Source of the DNA: RPQJ01 sp963778185
Lineage (GTDB): Bacteria > Pseudomonadota > Gammaproteobacteria > Steroidobacterales > Steroidobacteraceae
Reading direction: 5' to 3'
NCBI GenBank assembly: GCA_963778185.1
Contig: CAVZTF010000003.1
Span: 434,001-498,000, forward strand
DNA: 64,000 nt
Shown: in pieces, positions 45,810-55,034 of the stretch
How positions within the stretch are numbered: the stretch's first letter is position 1
How the letters are laid out: the number at the start of each line of letters is the position of its first letter
Notes under the pieces: model-generated
Told to the model about the DNA's origin: nothing
Databases searched by the model: none
What the model saw: only the letters and a program-made list of their open reading frames with translations
Program-made: the position numbers and the translations under genes

Positions 45810-45990
45810 GGACGACCGTGTTGCGGCCCTGGCCGCACTCGACCGCTTCCTCGTCGTCCGTGAGGCGAATGCCCTTGAAGACCGTGCCACGCTTCAGCGT
45901 CATCGACGCGCCCTTGACCTTGAGGTCCTTGATGACCTGCACGGCATCGCCGTCCTTGAGCTCGTTCCCGTTGCTGTCTTTCACCGTCAC
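45781..45990 (-). CDS. Short PhnA/YjdM-type protein
   Basis: GTG 45990 has GGAG 8 bases upstream and gives 69 aa: a single PhnA C-terminal domain (VKDSNGNELKDGDAVQVIKD, SMTLKRGTVFKGIRL and terminal FLKKA). The N-terminal zinc ribbon of full-length YjdM is absent, as in many short members. The old name links it to phosphonate use, but this is not established. It converges on the acyltransferase gene with a 29-bp overlap. Confidence 0.85.
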   Translation of the reverse strand: MTVKDSNGNELKDGDAVQVIKDLKVKGASMTLKRGTVFKGIRLTDDEEAVECGQGRNTVVLKACFLKKA

Positions 45991-46149
45991 GATCGAGTCT
46001 CCGTTCCACGAATCCACAAGACGCGCGCGGCACGATCGCGCCGCGTGCCGCCATGTTACGCGACGCGCCGGGGACTGGACTCGCGGCGCGCGCATGAGCA
46101 CAATGCGCGCGCCCAGATCGCTTCTGTGCGCTCGCTCCGCCGCGCCGTC

Positions 46150-48432
46150 TCAAAATCCTTTCGCGGGTTTAGTCCAACGGTGCGGCGGGGCGAATTCTCC
46201 TGCCGCGCTCCGCGGCTTCCAGCGCCGCAGCAGCAACGTGTTCGACACGACGCTCACGCTCGAGAATGCCATCGCTGCGCCGGCGATCACGGGGTTCAGC
46301 AGCCCGGCCGCGGCGAGCGGGATACCGACCACGTTGTAGACGAACGCCCAGAAGAGGTTCTGGTGAATCTTGCGGGTGGTGCGGCGCGAGATGTCGATCG
46401 CGTCGGCGACCAGCCGTGGATCGGACCGCATCAGCGTGACGCCGGCCGCGTGCATGGCCACGTCCGTGCCACTGCCCATCGCGAAGCCCACGTCGGCGGC
46501 GGCGAGCGCCGGGGCGTCATTCACGCCGTCGCCCACCATCGCGACGCTGCCGCTCGAACGCAACCTCTCGATCACCGACGCCTTGTCGCCCGGCAGGACT
46601 TCCGCGACGACGTCCTGCGGATCGATGCCGACCTGACGCGCTACCGACTGAGCCGCGCCCCGGTTGTCGCCGGACACCATCACCGTGCGCAATCCGAGGG
46701 CCCGCAGCGCGGCCACCGCCTCGGCCGCCATCGGCCGGGGAGGATCTCCGAATGCAAGCAGCCCGAGGACGCGCGCGCCCGCTTCGCCCCGCTCCGCCAG
46801 CCAGGACACGGTTCGGCCCTGTTCCTGGTGTGGACGGGCTTCGCGTTCGAGCGCGGCAGTGTCGAGACCGAGCTCGGCCATCAGGCGCTCGTTGCCGAGG
46901 AACAATTCGCGGTCGTCCAGCCGCGCGCGGACGCCACGGCCGGCGAGCACGGTCACGTCGTGGACCTCTGTCACGGCGACCGCGCGCTCGCGAGCCGCTT
47001 CCAGCACGGCGCGTGCCAGCGGGTGACTGCTGCCGGATTCGACGGCGGCGGCCAGCGCCAGGAGATCCGACGACTGTACGCCGGTAGCACTCGAGTCCAC
47101 GAGTGTCGGCTTCCCGAGGGTCAGGGTCCCGGTCTTGTCGAAGGCCACGGTGCGAACCATGTGCGCGGCCTCGAGAGCCTCGGCGTCCTTGACGAGGATG
47201 CCGGCGCGCGCGGCGACGCCGGTGCCGGCCATGATGGCGGTCGGCGTGGCGAGGCCGAGTGCACAGGGACAGGAAATCACGAGCACGGCGACTGCATTCA
47301 GCGTCGCGACGCTCCAGTCCCCGGCGACGAGACCCCAGCCGAGCCAGGTAACCAGCGCGATGCCGATCACGACCGGCACGAAGACCGCGCTCACCCGGTC
47401 CACGACGCGCTGGATCGGCGCCTTCTTCGCCTGCGCGTCCTCGACGAGGCGGATGATGCGTGCCAGCGCCGTCTCGGCGCCGACGGCGGTCGTGCGCACG
47501 ACGAGGCGACCTTCGCCGTTCACGGCGCCGCCCGTGACCCGATCGCCGGGCGACTTCGGCACTGGCAGCGACTCTCCGGTCAACAACGATTCGTCCGCGT
47601 GGCTGCGACCCTCGAGGATCTGTCCGTCCACCGGCATCCGCTCGCCCGGCAGGATGACCACCACGTCGTCGACGCGGACGGCGGCGATCGGCACCTCGAT
47701 CTGGCGACCGTCGCGTCGCACGCGTGCGACGTTCGGCCGCAGCGCCTGCAGCGCGCGGATCGCCTCGGTGGTCTGGCGCTTGGCACGCGCCTCGAGCCAC
47801 TTGCCGAGCAGCACGAGGGCGATCACCACCGCCGCGGCCTCGAAGTACAGGTGTCCGGATCCGTGCGCGGCCTGTCCCGACAGCAGGTGCTGCACGCTGA
47901 GCCCATAGGCGGCGCTGGTGCCGAGGGCGACGAGCAGGTCCATGTTGCCGGCGCGCGCCTTGAGTGCATGCCATGCGCCCTTGTAGAAACGCGCGCCGAG
48001 CCAGAATTGCACCGGCGTCGCGAGCGTCCACTGCAGCCAGCCTGGCAAGGACCCGTGCCACCCGAATGCGAGACCGGCCATGGGCAGCACCAGCGGCAAC
48101 GAGAGGAACACCGCGAGGATCACGTGGCGCGCCTCCTTCGACATTCCCTTGGCCATCGGCGGCGAAGGCCCGGCGGCCGGCTCCGGACCGAGCAATTCGG
48201 CCGTGTAGCCGGCGCGCTCGATCGCCGCTACCAGCGCCGCCGGCTCCGTGCCGGGCTCGGCCGCGACGGCCGCCTGCTCCGTAGCGAGGTTGACGCTGGC
48301 CTCGCGCACGCCAGGCACCTTGGCGAGCGCACGCTCGACTCGGCTTACGCACGAGGCACAGGTCATGCCTCCGACGCTCAGGCGTACGCGGTCGACCGGC
48401 ACCGTGGCAGCTGCGCTCGCTGGGGTCGTCAT
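46150..48432 (-). CDS. copA: Copper-exporting P1B-type ATPase
   Basis: CopA pumps Cu(I) out of the cytoplasm using ATP. The product is 760 aa. One N-terminal heavy-metal domain has GGMTCASC with C25 and C28. The membrane metal site is the CPC motif C388-P-C390 in VISCPCALGLATPT. The phosphorylated residue is D432 in AFDKTGTLT; SSHPLARAV and MVGDGVNDAPAL complete the ATPase core. Eight membrane spans are expected. The paiB-like gene is 8 bp upstream and a small metal chaperone is divergent beyond it. Confidence 0.94.
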   Translation of the reverse strand: MTTPASAAATVPVDRVRLSVGGMTCASCVSRVERALAKVPGVREASVNLATEQAAVAAEPGTEPAALVAAIERAGYTAELLGPEPAAGPSPPMAKGMSKEARHVILAVFLSLPLVLPMAGLAFGWHGSLPGWLQWTLATPVQFWLGARFYKGAWHALKARAGNMDLLVALGTSAAYGLSVQHLLSGQAAHGSGHLYFEAAAVVIALVLLGKWLEARAKRQTTEAIRALQALRPNVARVRRDGRQIEVPIAAVRVDDVVVILPGERMPVDGQILEGRSHADESLLTGESLPVPKSPGDRVTGGAVNGEGRLVVRTTAVGAETALARIIRLVEDAQAKKAPIQRVVDRVSAVFVPVVIGIALVTWLGWGLVAGDWSVATLNAVAVLVISCPCALGLATPTAIMAGTGVAARAGILVKDAEALEAAHMVRTVAFDKTGTLTLGKPTLVDSSATGVQSSDLLALAAAVESGSSHPLARAVLEAARERAVAVTEVHDVTVLAGRGVRARLDDRELFLGNERLMAELGLDTAALEREARPHQEQGRTVSWLAERGEAGARVLGLLAFGDPPRPMAAEAVAALRALGLRTVMVSGDNRGAAQSVARQVGIDPQDVVAEVLPGDKASVIERLRSSGSVAMVGDGVNDAPALAAADVGFAMGSGTDVAMHAAGVTLMRSDPRLVADAIDISRRTTRKIHQNLFWAFVYNVVGIPLAAAGLLNPVIAGAAMAFSSVSVVSNTLLLRRWKPRSAAGEFAPPHRWTKPAKGF

Positions 48433-48439
48433 GGCAGGG

Positions 48440-49054
48440 TCAATCCCCCGCTCGTGCGCGCGTCATCAGATCGGCCAGTTCCTGCAGACCCTGGCGACGG
48501 AACGCCTGCTCGACGGCCGCCGCGTCCTCCGGCGCCTTGTTCTGGCTCAACTTGACCGCGGTGTCGCTCCAGTCCGGCTGGATGCGGAACGCGCGGATCG
48601 CGCGCAACTTGGCGCGGAAGGGCTCCGTGTCCTCCAGGGCCCAGCCCGACTCGCCCTCGAACTGCCGCACCTGCGCCGCGACGAGCTCGAACACCGCGTC
48701 CGGCTCGTCGACCCACTCGACCGGCCCTTCCAGGTGCACGGCCGCGTAGTTCCAGGTGGGAACCTGCCCGGCCTTGTTGACGTACCATTGCGGGGAGACG
48801 TAGCCGTGCGGCCCCAGCGCGACGACGCGGATACGGTGACCGCCCTGCAGCTGCGCGAGCGGATTGCCACGCTGCAGGTGGCCGTGTATGACTCCGGCCC
48901 CGGCGGACACCCGTACCGGCAGGTGCACGGTGTGCAGCATGCCGCGGTCGACCGCGACGAGGAGCACGAACGGAGTGGCGGCCAGGATGTCTGCGCGCCA
49001 CCGCTGGGCGGACGGGCGCGTGAACGTCGGCGGGTAAGTCACGGTTGGCCTCAT
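48440..49054 (-). CDS. PaiB-like FMN-binding protein
   Basis: A 204-aa protein of the FMN_bind_2/PaiB family, with a split-barrel flavin fold. Motifs: HLPVRVSAGAGVIHGHLQRGNP, SPQWYVNKAGQVPTWNYAAVHLEGPVEW (read as YVSPQWYVN and PTWNYAAVHLEG), and IRAFRIQ near the end. PaiB proteins regulate sporulation and protease genes in Bacillus, but the Proteobacterial role is unclear. ATG 49054 was chosen over longer frames that would overlap the divergent chaperone gene. It is just upstream of copA and probably co-transcribed. Confidence 0.87.
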   Translation of the reverse strand: MRPTVTYPPTFTRPSAQRWRADILAATPFVLLVAVDRGMLHTVHLPVRVSAGAGVIHGHLQRGNPLAQLQGGHRIRVVALGPHGYVSPQWYVNKAGQVPTWNYAAVHLEGPVEWVDEPDAVFELVAAQVRQFEGESGWALEDTEPFRAKLRAIRAFRIQPDWSDTAVKLSQNKAPEDAAAVEQAFRRQGLQELADLMTRARAGD

Positions 49055-49100
49055 GGGTCGCGCAGGTCGTGGGTTCGCGATTCGTCCAATGGAGCAAGAC

Positions 49101-49301
49101 ATGCGATTCAAGGTCGATAAGTTGAGCTGCAATCACTGCGTCCGAGCCGTCACCAATGCCATCCGGGAGCTCGACCCGCAAGCCCTGGTCGAGGTGGACC
49201 TCGCGAACGGCATCGTGCAGGTCACCGGCCAGGTCCCGGCCGACGCCGCCGCCAGTGCGATGACGGCCGAGGGCTACCCAGCGCGGCGCATCGAGGATTG
49301 A
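49101..49301 (+). CDS. Small heavy-metal-associated protein (CopZ-like chaperone)
   Basis: A 66-aa single HMA domain, MRFKVDKLSCNHCVRAVTNA with the metal-binding pair C10 and C13, followed by VEVDLANGIVQVTG and terminal GYPARRIED. GGAG lies 6 bases before ATG 49101. It is probably a cytosolic Cu(I) carrier that feeds CopA. The motif LSCNHC differs from the usual MTCxHC, so metal preference is not certain. It reads away from the paiB-copA pair, with 46 bp between starts. Confidence 0.85.
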   Translation: MRFKVDKLSCNHCVRAVTNAIRELDPQALVEVDLANGIVQVTGQVPADAAASAMTAEGYPARRIED

Positions 49302-49305
49302 CGGG

Positions 49306-50079
49306 TCAGCGACCCATGACGCGCGAGCAGACCGGCGCGAGCCGCGAGCCGAGCAGGCGCGCCGCCCAGTTCACCAGCCACGCGTCCCATCCCACCCTCC
49401 AATGCACGCGGTTGCCGTGCACGGCCTTCCACACGGTGCCGGCCACGCGCTGCGGAGTGATCTTCACCCCCATTCGCTCGATGGACGCGGGCTTCACCTT
49501 CGCACCGAACACCATGTCCGTCTGCACGTAGGAGACGTAGATCGCGGACACCTGGATGCCGTGCGGACGGTACTCGACGTTCAGGGCCTCCGTGAGCCCG
49601 CGCACGAAGAACTTGGTGGCACTGTAGACGGCATGCTGCGGCGTGCCGTACTCGGCCGAGGTCGAGCTCATCGCGACGACGTGGGCGCCCGGCGTGCTGC
49701 GCAGGTACGGGAATGCGGCGTCGATCGTGCCGACCACGCCCTTCACGTTGACGTCCACGAGCAGGTTCTTCTGCTCGGCCGTGATGTCCTCGTTCGGCCC
49801 CATGAACAGTACGCCGGCATTGGCGAACACGGCATCGAGGCGCCCGCGGGTCGTCCCGGTGAAAGCGCGCATGGCAGCCTCGAGCGCGGCCGGGTCCCGC
49901 ACGTCGGCGACGTGCACGCTCACACGTTCCGCGCCAAGCTCCTGCTGCAGCGACGCCAGCGCGGCGGAATCGACGTCCGACGCGCCGACGCGCCAACCCC
50001 GTCGCACGAACAGGCGCGCCGTTTCGGCGCCGATGCCCGCCCCCGCACCGGTGATGAATATCGAACTCGCGGCACTCAT
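49306..50079 (-). CDS. Short-chain dehydrogenase/reductase
   Basis: A 257-aa NAD(P)-dependent SDR. The nucleotide-binding GAGAGIGAE is at 11-19, NAG at 87-89, and the catalytic Ser in MSSTSAEYG with Y152 and K156 (YSATK). The aspartate in GASDVDSAAL after the second strand suggests NAD. The C-terminus carries a weakly hydrophobic tail (DAWLVNWAARLLGSRLAPV). Its start overlaps the stop of the upstream secreted-protein gene. Substrate unknown. Confidence 0.9.
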   Translation of the reverse strand: MSAASSIFITGAGAGIGAETARLFVRRGWRVGASDVDSAALASLQQELGAERVSVHVADVRDPAALEAAMRAFTGTTRGRLDAVFANAGVLFMGPNEDITAEQKNLLVDVNVKGVVGTIDAAFPYLRSTPGAHVVAMSSTSAEYGTPQHAVYSATKFFVRGLTEALNVEYRPHGIQVSAIYVSYVQTDMVFGAKVKPASIERMGVKITPQRVAGTVWKAVHGNRVHWRVGWDAWLVNWAARLLGSRLAPVCSRVMGR

Positions 50080-50705
50080 GGCGCGGGCACCGGCTCCAGG
50101 ACCTCGATCGTGAGACGCACGCCGCCGATCGACACTGCCTTCGGCGTGCAGCGCATGTAATCCTCCACCACCCTGGCGCCCAGCGGGACAAACACCTTGT
50201 CGCGCAGGTGCTCGACCAGTTCGCACTCGCCGTCCTCGATGCGGCTGCTCGCCCGGTCCCGGAACTCGACGCGGCGCGGCCTGGCCGGGAACTGCGCGGT
50301 GGCCTCGCCCAGGTCGGAACTCTTGCCGGTTGCACGGGCAACGAGATCGCGCCTGGAGGCGTCTTCGGCGAGCCTGGCGAGCAGTTCCGGAGTCGCCGCC
50401 TGCGGCAAGGCCGCCGTGATCCTCGCATGGGGCATGAGATCGGGCCCGTTCGGCTCCATGCAACCCGTGACCTGCACCTTGAAGCCCGGCCGGGCCCCGA
50501 TCTGCTGCAGCACCCAGCGCAGCTTGTCGCGCAGTCCGTCACACGAGTAGTAGGTGGTGAAGCCGAAGTAGGTGAAAGCGATCTCCTTCTCCACCCAGAC
50601 GGCGTTGACCGTCGGCGCGGCGTCGGTGCCGGCGGACTCGGCGTTTCCGGCCAGCGGCACGAGCCACAGACAGGCCAACACGATGCCCGCACGCATGCTG
50701 TTCAT
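50076..50705 (-). CDS. Secreted protein of unknown function
   Basis: ATG 50705, preceded by GGAGGGCAAG, gives 209 aa with a signal peptide (GIVLACLWLVPLAGNAESAG). No family is recognised with confidence. The mature part has four cysteines (YYSCDGLRDKLRWVL, VTGCMEPNG, GECELVEHL, and YMRCTPKAVS) and could contain two disulfides. Its stop overlaps the SDR start. The cyclase gene is divergent. Function not assigned. Confidence 0.75.
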   Translation of the reverse strand: MNSMRAGIVLACLWLVPLAGNAESAGTDAAPTVNAVWVEKEIAFTYFGFTTYYSCDGLRDKLRWVLQQIGARPGFKVQVTGCMEPNGPDLMPHARITAALPQAATPELLARLAEDASRRDLVARATGKSSDLGEATAQFPARPRRVEFRDRASSRIEDGECELVEHLRDKVFVPLGARVVEDYMRCTPKAVSIGGVRLTIEVLEPVPAP

Positions 50706-50784
50706 CTTGCCCTCCTGCCCCCGGGGGCCGGGGGCGCGACTATACTGCCACAGGCGCGGGATCCGGCTCCCCCGCGGGACGGTC

Positions 50785-51615
50785 ATGGACGAATTGCACT
50801 TCACGGCCTGCGGACGCCGCTGGCGAGCCGATCTCGATAGACGGTTCGACCTTGCCATTGCCCTCGAGTTCGACGGTCCGCAGCCGCGGTTCTTCACCAC
50901 CCGGCCTGCGGCCGCGAGTCCCCTCGAGGGCGAGGGGTTCACCGGGCGCGTCCGCACGGGCGCGAGCTGCAACTGCTCCGTGTACACCATTGCGCCGCAT
51001 TGCCACGGCACGCACACGGAATGCGTCGGGCACGTCACGTCCGACGACATCCGCCTGAGCGACCTGACACCCGTGCCACCGGTGCTGGCGGTCGTCGTGA
51101 GCGTCTTGCCCGTTCCGCTCGGGCCGCTGTCGCTTGACTGCGGGTCGCGGCACGATCCACAGGATCCCGTCATCACGCGCGAGAGCCTGGCAGTTGCTGC
51201 GCGACCCTGGGTACGCGATCCTTGGACGGCCCTCGTCGTGCGAACGCTGCCGAACGAGCCCACCAAGCGGCACCGGGCCTACGATGGCCCCTGCCCGGCC
51301 GCGTACTTCACGCCGGACGCGATGCGCTGGATCGTCGAGCGCGGTGTCGATTCGCTGGTGGTCGACCTGCCGAGCCTCGACCGCGCGGACGACGGCGGCA
51401 GCCTCGCCGCACATCGGACCTATTGGGGCCTGCCGCCGGCGGTGCGGGAAGCTCGTCATGCTGCACGCGGCCACGCCCTCGTCACGGAGCTGGCGTTCGT
51501 CCCGGATGCTGCACTTGACGGCCTGTACCTGCTCGACCTGCAGGTGCCCGCCTTTGCGGCGGACGCGGCGCCCAGCCGCCCGGTGCTCTATCCAGTCGTG
51601 GAGATCCCCGCATGA
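50785..51615 (+). CDS. kynB: Cyclase-family protein, probable kynurenine formamidase
   Basis: This family hydrolyses N-formylkynurenine to kynurenine in tryptophan breakdown. The 276-aa product carries the metal-binding cluster H72-C-H74-GTH77-TE in HCHGTHTECVGHV. Its stop overlaps the start of a kynureninase gene, which supports a kynurenine-pathway role. It is longer and more divergent than usual KynB (about 210 aa), with an N-terminal extension ADLDRRFDLAIALEF, so other cyclase-family reactions are possible. No tryptophan dioxygenase is in the window. Confidence 0.8.
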   Translation: MDELHFTACGRRWRADLDRRFDLAIALEFDGPQPRFFTTRPAAASPLEGEGFTGRVRTGASCNCSVYTIAPHCHGTHTECVGHVTSDDIRLSDLTPVPPVLAVVVSVLPVPLGPLSLDCGSRHDPQDPVITRESLAVAARPWVRDPWTALVVRTLPNEPTKRHRAYDGPCPAAYFTPDAMRWIVERGVDSLVVDLPSLDRADDGGSLAAHRTYWGLPPAVREARHAARGHALVTELAFVPDAALDGLYLLDLQVPAFAADAAPSRPVLYPVVEIPA

Positions 51616-52878
51616 GATCCGACCGCGAGCATGCGCACGCGCTCGACGCCGCCGACCCCCTGCGTGCCTGGCGCGATCGCTTCGTGCTGCCGCGCGAGGC
51701 GGATGGCCCGGAACTCGTCTACCTGTGTGGCCACTCGCTCGGTGCACAGCCGACGCTGGCCGCCGACTACGTCGAGGAGATCATGCGCGACTGGCGCTCG
51801 CTGGCGGTCGAGGGGCACTTCTCGGCGCAGCATCCGTGGCTGAGCTATCCCGAACGGCTCGCGCCCGGGCTCGCAGAGACTGACCGGCGCCGGCCCGCAC
51901 GAAGTCGTGGCGATGAACACGCTGACGGTCAACCTGCACCTGATGCTCGCGAGTTTCTACCGCCCGCAAGGGTCGCGCACGGGGCTGCTCATCGAGCAGG
52001 GCGCGTTCCCGTCCGACCGCTACGCCGCGGAGTCACAGGTCCGTTTCCACGGTCTCGACCCCGCGCGCGACCTGATCGAGATCGTTGCACGTCCGGGGGA
52101 GGATCTGCTGCGCACCGAGGACGTCGTCGCGTTCATCGAAGGCGAAGGCCACCGCATCGCCACCGTCCTGTTGCCGGGCATCCAGTACCTGACGGGGCAG
52201 CGGCTGGACATCGCGGCCATCACGGCCGCCGGACGTCGCGCAGGGTGCACGGTCGGCTGGGATCTCGCGCATGCCATCGGCAACGTCGAACTGGACCTGC
52301 ACGGCGCCGGAGCCGACTTCGCCGTCTGGTGCCATTACAAGTACCTGAACGGCGGACCCGGCGCGATCGGCGGCGCGTTCGTGCACGAGCGTCACGCGCG
52401 CGCGGACTTGCCCCGCTTTGCGGGCTGGTGGGGCCACGAGAAGGCGACCCGATTCCAGATGGGCCCGCGCTTCCAGCCGACGCCCGGAGCGGCCGGCTGG
52501 CAGTTGAGCACCCCGCCGGTCCTGGCCATGGCCCCCGTGGTGGCCTCGCTCGAGCATTTCGAGGCCGTTGGCCTGCCGGCCCTGCGCAGGAAGTCGGTGG
52601 CGCTCACCGGATACCTGGAGGAACAGGTCAAGGCACGGTTGCAGGGTCGCGTAACCATCCTGACGCCTGCGGACACCACGTCGCGTGGCGCAGCGCTGTC
52701 GCTGCGCCTCGATTGTCCGCGCGACCGTGCACGCGCGGCATTCGACGGACTGCGCGCGCGCGGCATCGTGCCCGACTGGCGTGAGCCCGGCGTCATCCGC
52801 GCCGCTCCCGTCCCCTTCTACAACAGCTTCGACGACGCGTGGCGCTTCGTGGACGCGCTGCAGGCGGAACTCGGTTGA
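51612..52878 (+). pseudogene. kynU: Kynureninase, frameshifted
   Basis: KynU is a PLP enzyme that cleaves kynurenine to anthranilate and alanine. The N-terminal part (YLCGHSLGAQPTLAADYVEE, SYPERLAPGLA) is in one frame to about 51875 and the remainder, from HEVVAMNTLTVNLHLMLASF, is in the next. Dropping one base in GCAGA (51873-51877) gives GLARLTGAGPHEVVAMN. The PLP lysine lies in CHYKYLNGGPGAIGGAFVHE. The corrected length is about 420 aa, normal for the family. It overlaps kynB by four bases. A base-call error is likely. Confidence 0.85.
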
Positions 52879-54569
52879 GGACCGCTCGCGGGTAGATTCC
52901 TGCGCCGGGCGGCGAGCAGCGCAAGCAGCGCCGAGAACCCGAGGCCCCCGGCGGATCCCCCGCCCCCGCCGCCATTCCCGACGGGTGCCGACGGCGGCGT
53001 CGGGTTCGGCGCCGTGGCTGTCACCTGGAAACTGAGCGCGTCATTGCCGCTCGATGCATCCGCCGCCGCGGCCAGTGTGGCCGGAACCACGTACGTGCCG
53101 GCCGCGTCGGCGCGCATGTTCACCGACACGGTGGACGTCGTCCCGGCGGGCAGCGCCGGCCACGTACAGGCAATGCCGCCGGCTTGAGTGGCACAGGATC
53201 CGCCGTTCGTCGCGGTGCCGTTGATGACCGTGAGTCCGTTCGGGAACGAGAAGGCCAGTTGCACCGCCGTGGCCTCGACCGGTCCGCGACTCAGTACGTT
53301 GGCACCGAGCGCGAAGACCTGGCCGCTGGTCACGCTGACCGCCGCGGTCACCGTGGACAGCGCCACGTCCGCCGTTGCGACGACGGGCAGGAGGCAGGAG
53401 GCCGCGTCGATTTCCGGCTGCATCTGCGTGAGGCTGCACTGCGAGAACTGGTCGCTGTGGTTCAATTGCGCCGCCATCAGGAAGATTCTCGGCGTCGACT
53501 CGCAGGCGTTGGGCGGCTCGCCCGCACCAGCGGCTTCGCCGTCGTGCGGTGCGCCGAAGTTGTGGCCAAGCTCGTGCGCGACGACCAGTGAGACCGCCCC
53601 CACGGTGCCCTGGCTGAGCGATGCTCCGTAGCGTTGCAGGCAGAGCGCGCTGAGGTACGCAATGCCGACGGTGGAGCCTGTGAGATCGCGCCCAGTGAGG
53701 AGATGCGTCAACCCGGTGTCGCGCAACGTCGCTTGCGACTGGCGGTATACGCCGAGTTCGTTGAGCAGTGCCGATGCATCGGAAGTCGTGAACGGGTCGG
53801 CCGGATCGTCGAAGACCGCAATGGACCCGGCGAGCTCGATCTGCACGCCGACCTGCGCGCTGTAGATGCCGTCGACGTCGTTGAACACCGCGGCGATGCG
53901 CCGGCGGGCCAACTCGGCGGACGCGGCGAACTGAAAGTACTCGTGGTCCGCGAGCGCCGAGACCTGCAGACGTCCGGCAAGGCCGCTCGCCTCGGCTGCA
54001 AGCTTGAGGGCGCCGACGAGCGCCCGGTATTCGTCGAGACCCGACGGCTGCGGACGCGTCCCGTCGGGCCTCACGACTTCGCAGGTGCCGGTGCCAGGGT
54101 CCGCCTGCGTGTCCGACAACCGATAGACGACCGGCTTGCGGCCGCTCGCGCCCACCGGGTTGACCGCCCGGCCCGCCACCTCGGCGGCCGGCTCGATGAC
54201 GTACAGGTCGCGGCCGTCCCACACCATGCCGGACTGCCGGTCACCGTCGACGGCGAGACGTACCCACGAGCCCTCGGCACCCTCCAGGGTTCCGCGCAGG
54301 AGCCGCATTCCCGCCATCGCCGTCCGGTCGGCCGCGTCGAGGCCGGCAATGACTCGCTCGTTCGATTCCAGGACCAGGTTGAAGCGGCGGCCATAGGCAT
54401 CGAAGCTGGCACGGACCGGACGCGTTGCCAGGCCGTCGATGACGACAGGCTCGGCGTAGAGCACGCGCAATCCGCCATCCGCCGCGTCCAATTCAGCGCC
54501 GGCGAAGGGACCCGTCAACATGGCCAGCCAGACCAGCGCTGTCGTCTTCGGCGCCCTGTCGATCCGCAC
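52818..54569 (-). CDS. Secreted reprolysin-like (M12) metalloprotease with GlyGly-CTERM-like tail
   Basis: A 583-aa zinc protease like the eukaryotic ADAM/reprolysin group. A signal peptide (ALVWLAMLTGPFAGA) and a propeptide-like region precede the catalytic domain (about 200-395). The zinc site is H332-ELGH336-NFGAPH342, with a Met-turn in RIFLMAAQ. A beta-sandwich domain follows (about 395-535), then a GGGGGG stretch, hydrophobic LGFSALLALLAA and RRR, the layout of a GlyGly-CTERM rhombosortase signal. About 25 residues extend beyond the RRR, overlapping kynU by 61 bp, which is unusual for the signal. Confidence 0.88.
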   Translation of the reverse strand: MRIDRAPKTTALVWLAMLTGPFAGAELDAADGGLRVLYAEPVVIDGLATRPVRASFDAYGRRFNLVLESNERVIAGLDAADRTAMAGMRLLRGTLEGAEGSWVRLAVDGDRQSGMVWDGRDLYVIEPAAEVAGRAVNPVGASGRKPVVYRLSDTQADPGTGTCEVVRPDGTRPQPSGLDEYRALVGALKLAAEASGLAGRLQVSALADHEYFQFAASAELARRRIAAVFNDVDGIYSAQVGVQIELAGSIAVFDDPADPFTTSDASALLNELGVYRQSQATLRDTGLTHLLTGRDLTGSTVGIAYLSALCLQRYGASLSQGTVGAVSLVVAHELGHNFGAPHDGEAAGAGEPPNACESTPRIFLMAAQLNHSDQFSQCSLTQMQPEIDAASCLLPVVATADVALSTVTAAVSVTSGQVFALGANVLSRGPVEATAVQLAFSFPNGLTVINGTATNGGSCATQAGGIACTWPALPAGTTSTVSVNMRADAAGTYVVPATLAAAADASSGNDALSFQVTATAPNPTPPSAPVGNGGGGGGSAGGLGFSALLALLAARRRNLPASGPQPSSACSASTKRHASSKLL

Positions 54570-54709
54570 GGCGTCTCCGAGGCTATGCTATCCGCGAAAG
54601 ATCGGTGTATATCAGGATCCGGTCGCCATTGCGCAGACCGGCATCACAGACGGAGTGGTCGGGCCATGGATTTCGCCAAGAGGCTTTGCAGCGAGACGCA
54701 TCGCACGCC

Positions 54710-55027
54710 ATGAAGCCGCGTCGCCCGGGCAGCGTCGAAGCGCTCACCCGCCGGGTGACCCGGCTCGATGACGCCAGCATCGACGAACTGTACGGGCTCG
54801 AGCCTGTCTTCGAGCCGGACGCGCCCACGCGCAGCGCCGAGGCCGTCGAGTTCGTCTCGATCCTGTGCCCCTATTGCTGGGAGCGCTACGAAACGCGCGT
54901 GGACCTGACGGGCGGCTCGTTCACCTACGTGGAGGATTGCCAGGTCTGCTGCCAGCCGATCGAGCTGACCTGCGAGGTGAGCGAGGCCGGCGCGCTGGTG
55001 GCCGTGAAGCCGGACCGGATGGATTGA
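54710..55027 (+). CDS. CPXCG-motif cysteine-rich protein
   Basis: A 105-aa protein with a C-terminal zinc-ribbon-like part: VSILCPYCWERYETRVDLTG and VEDCQVCCQPIELTCEV. The two Cys pairs fit metal binding. The N-terminal half is charged (VEALTRRVTRLDDASIDELY). The reading frame opens further upstream, but ATG 54710 gives the shorter form close to the family. The GNAT gene follows by 7 bp. Function unknown. Confidence 0.85.
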   Translation: MKPRRPGSVEALTRRVTRLDDASIDELYGLEPVFEPDAPTRSAEAVEFVSILCPYCWERYETRVDLTGGSFTYVEDCQVCCQPIELTCEVSEAGALVAVKPDRMD

Positions 55028-55034
55028 CAGCGCA

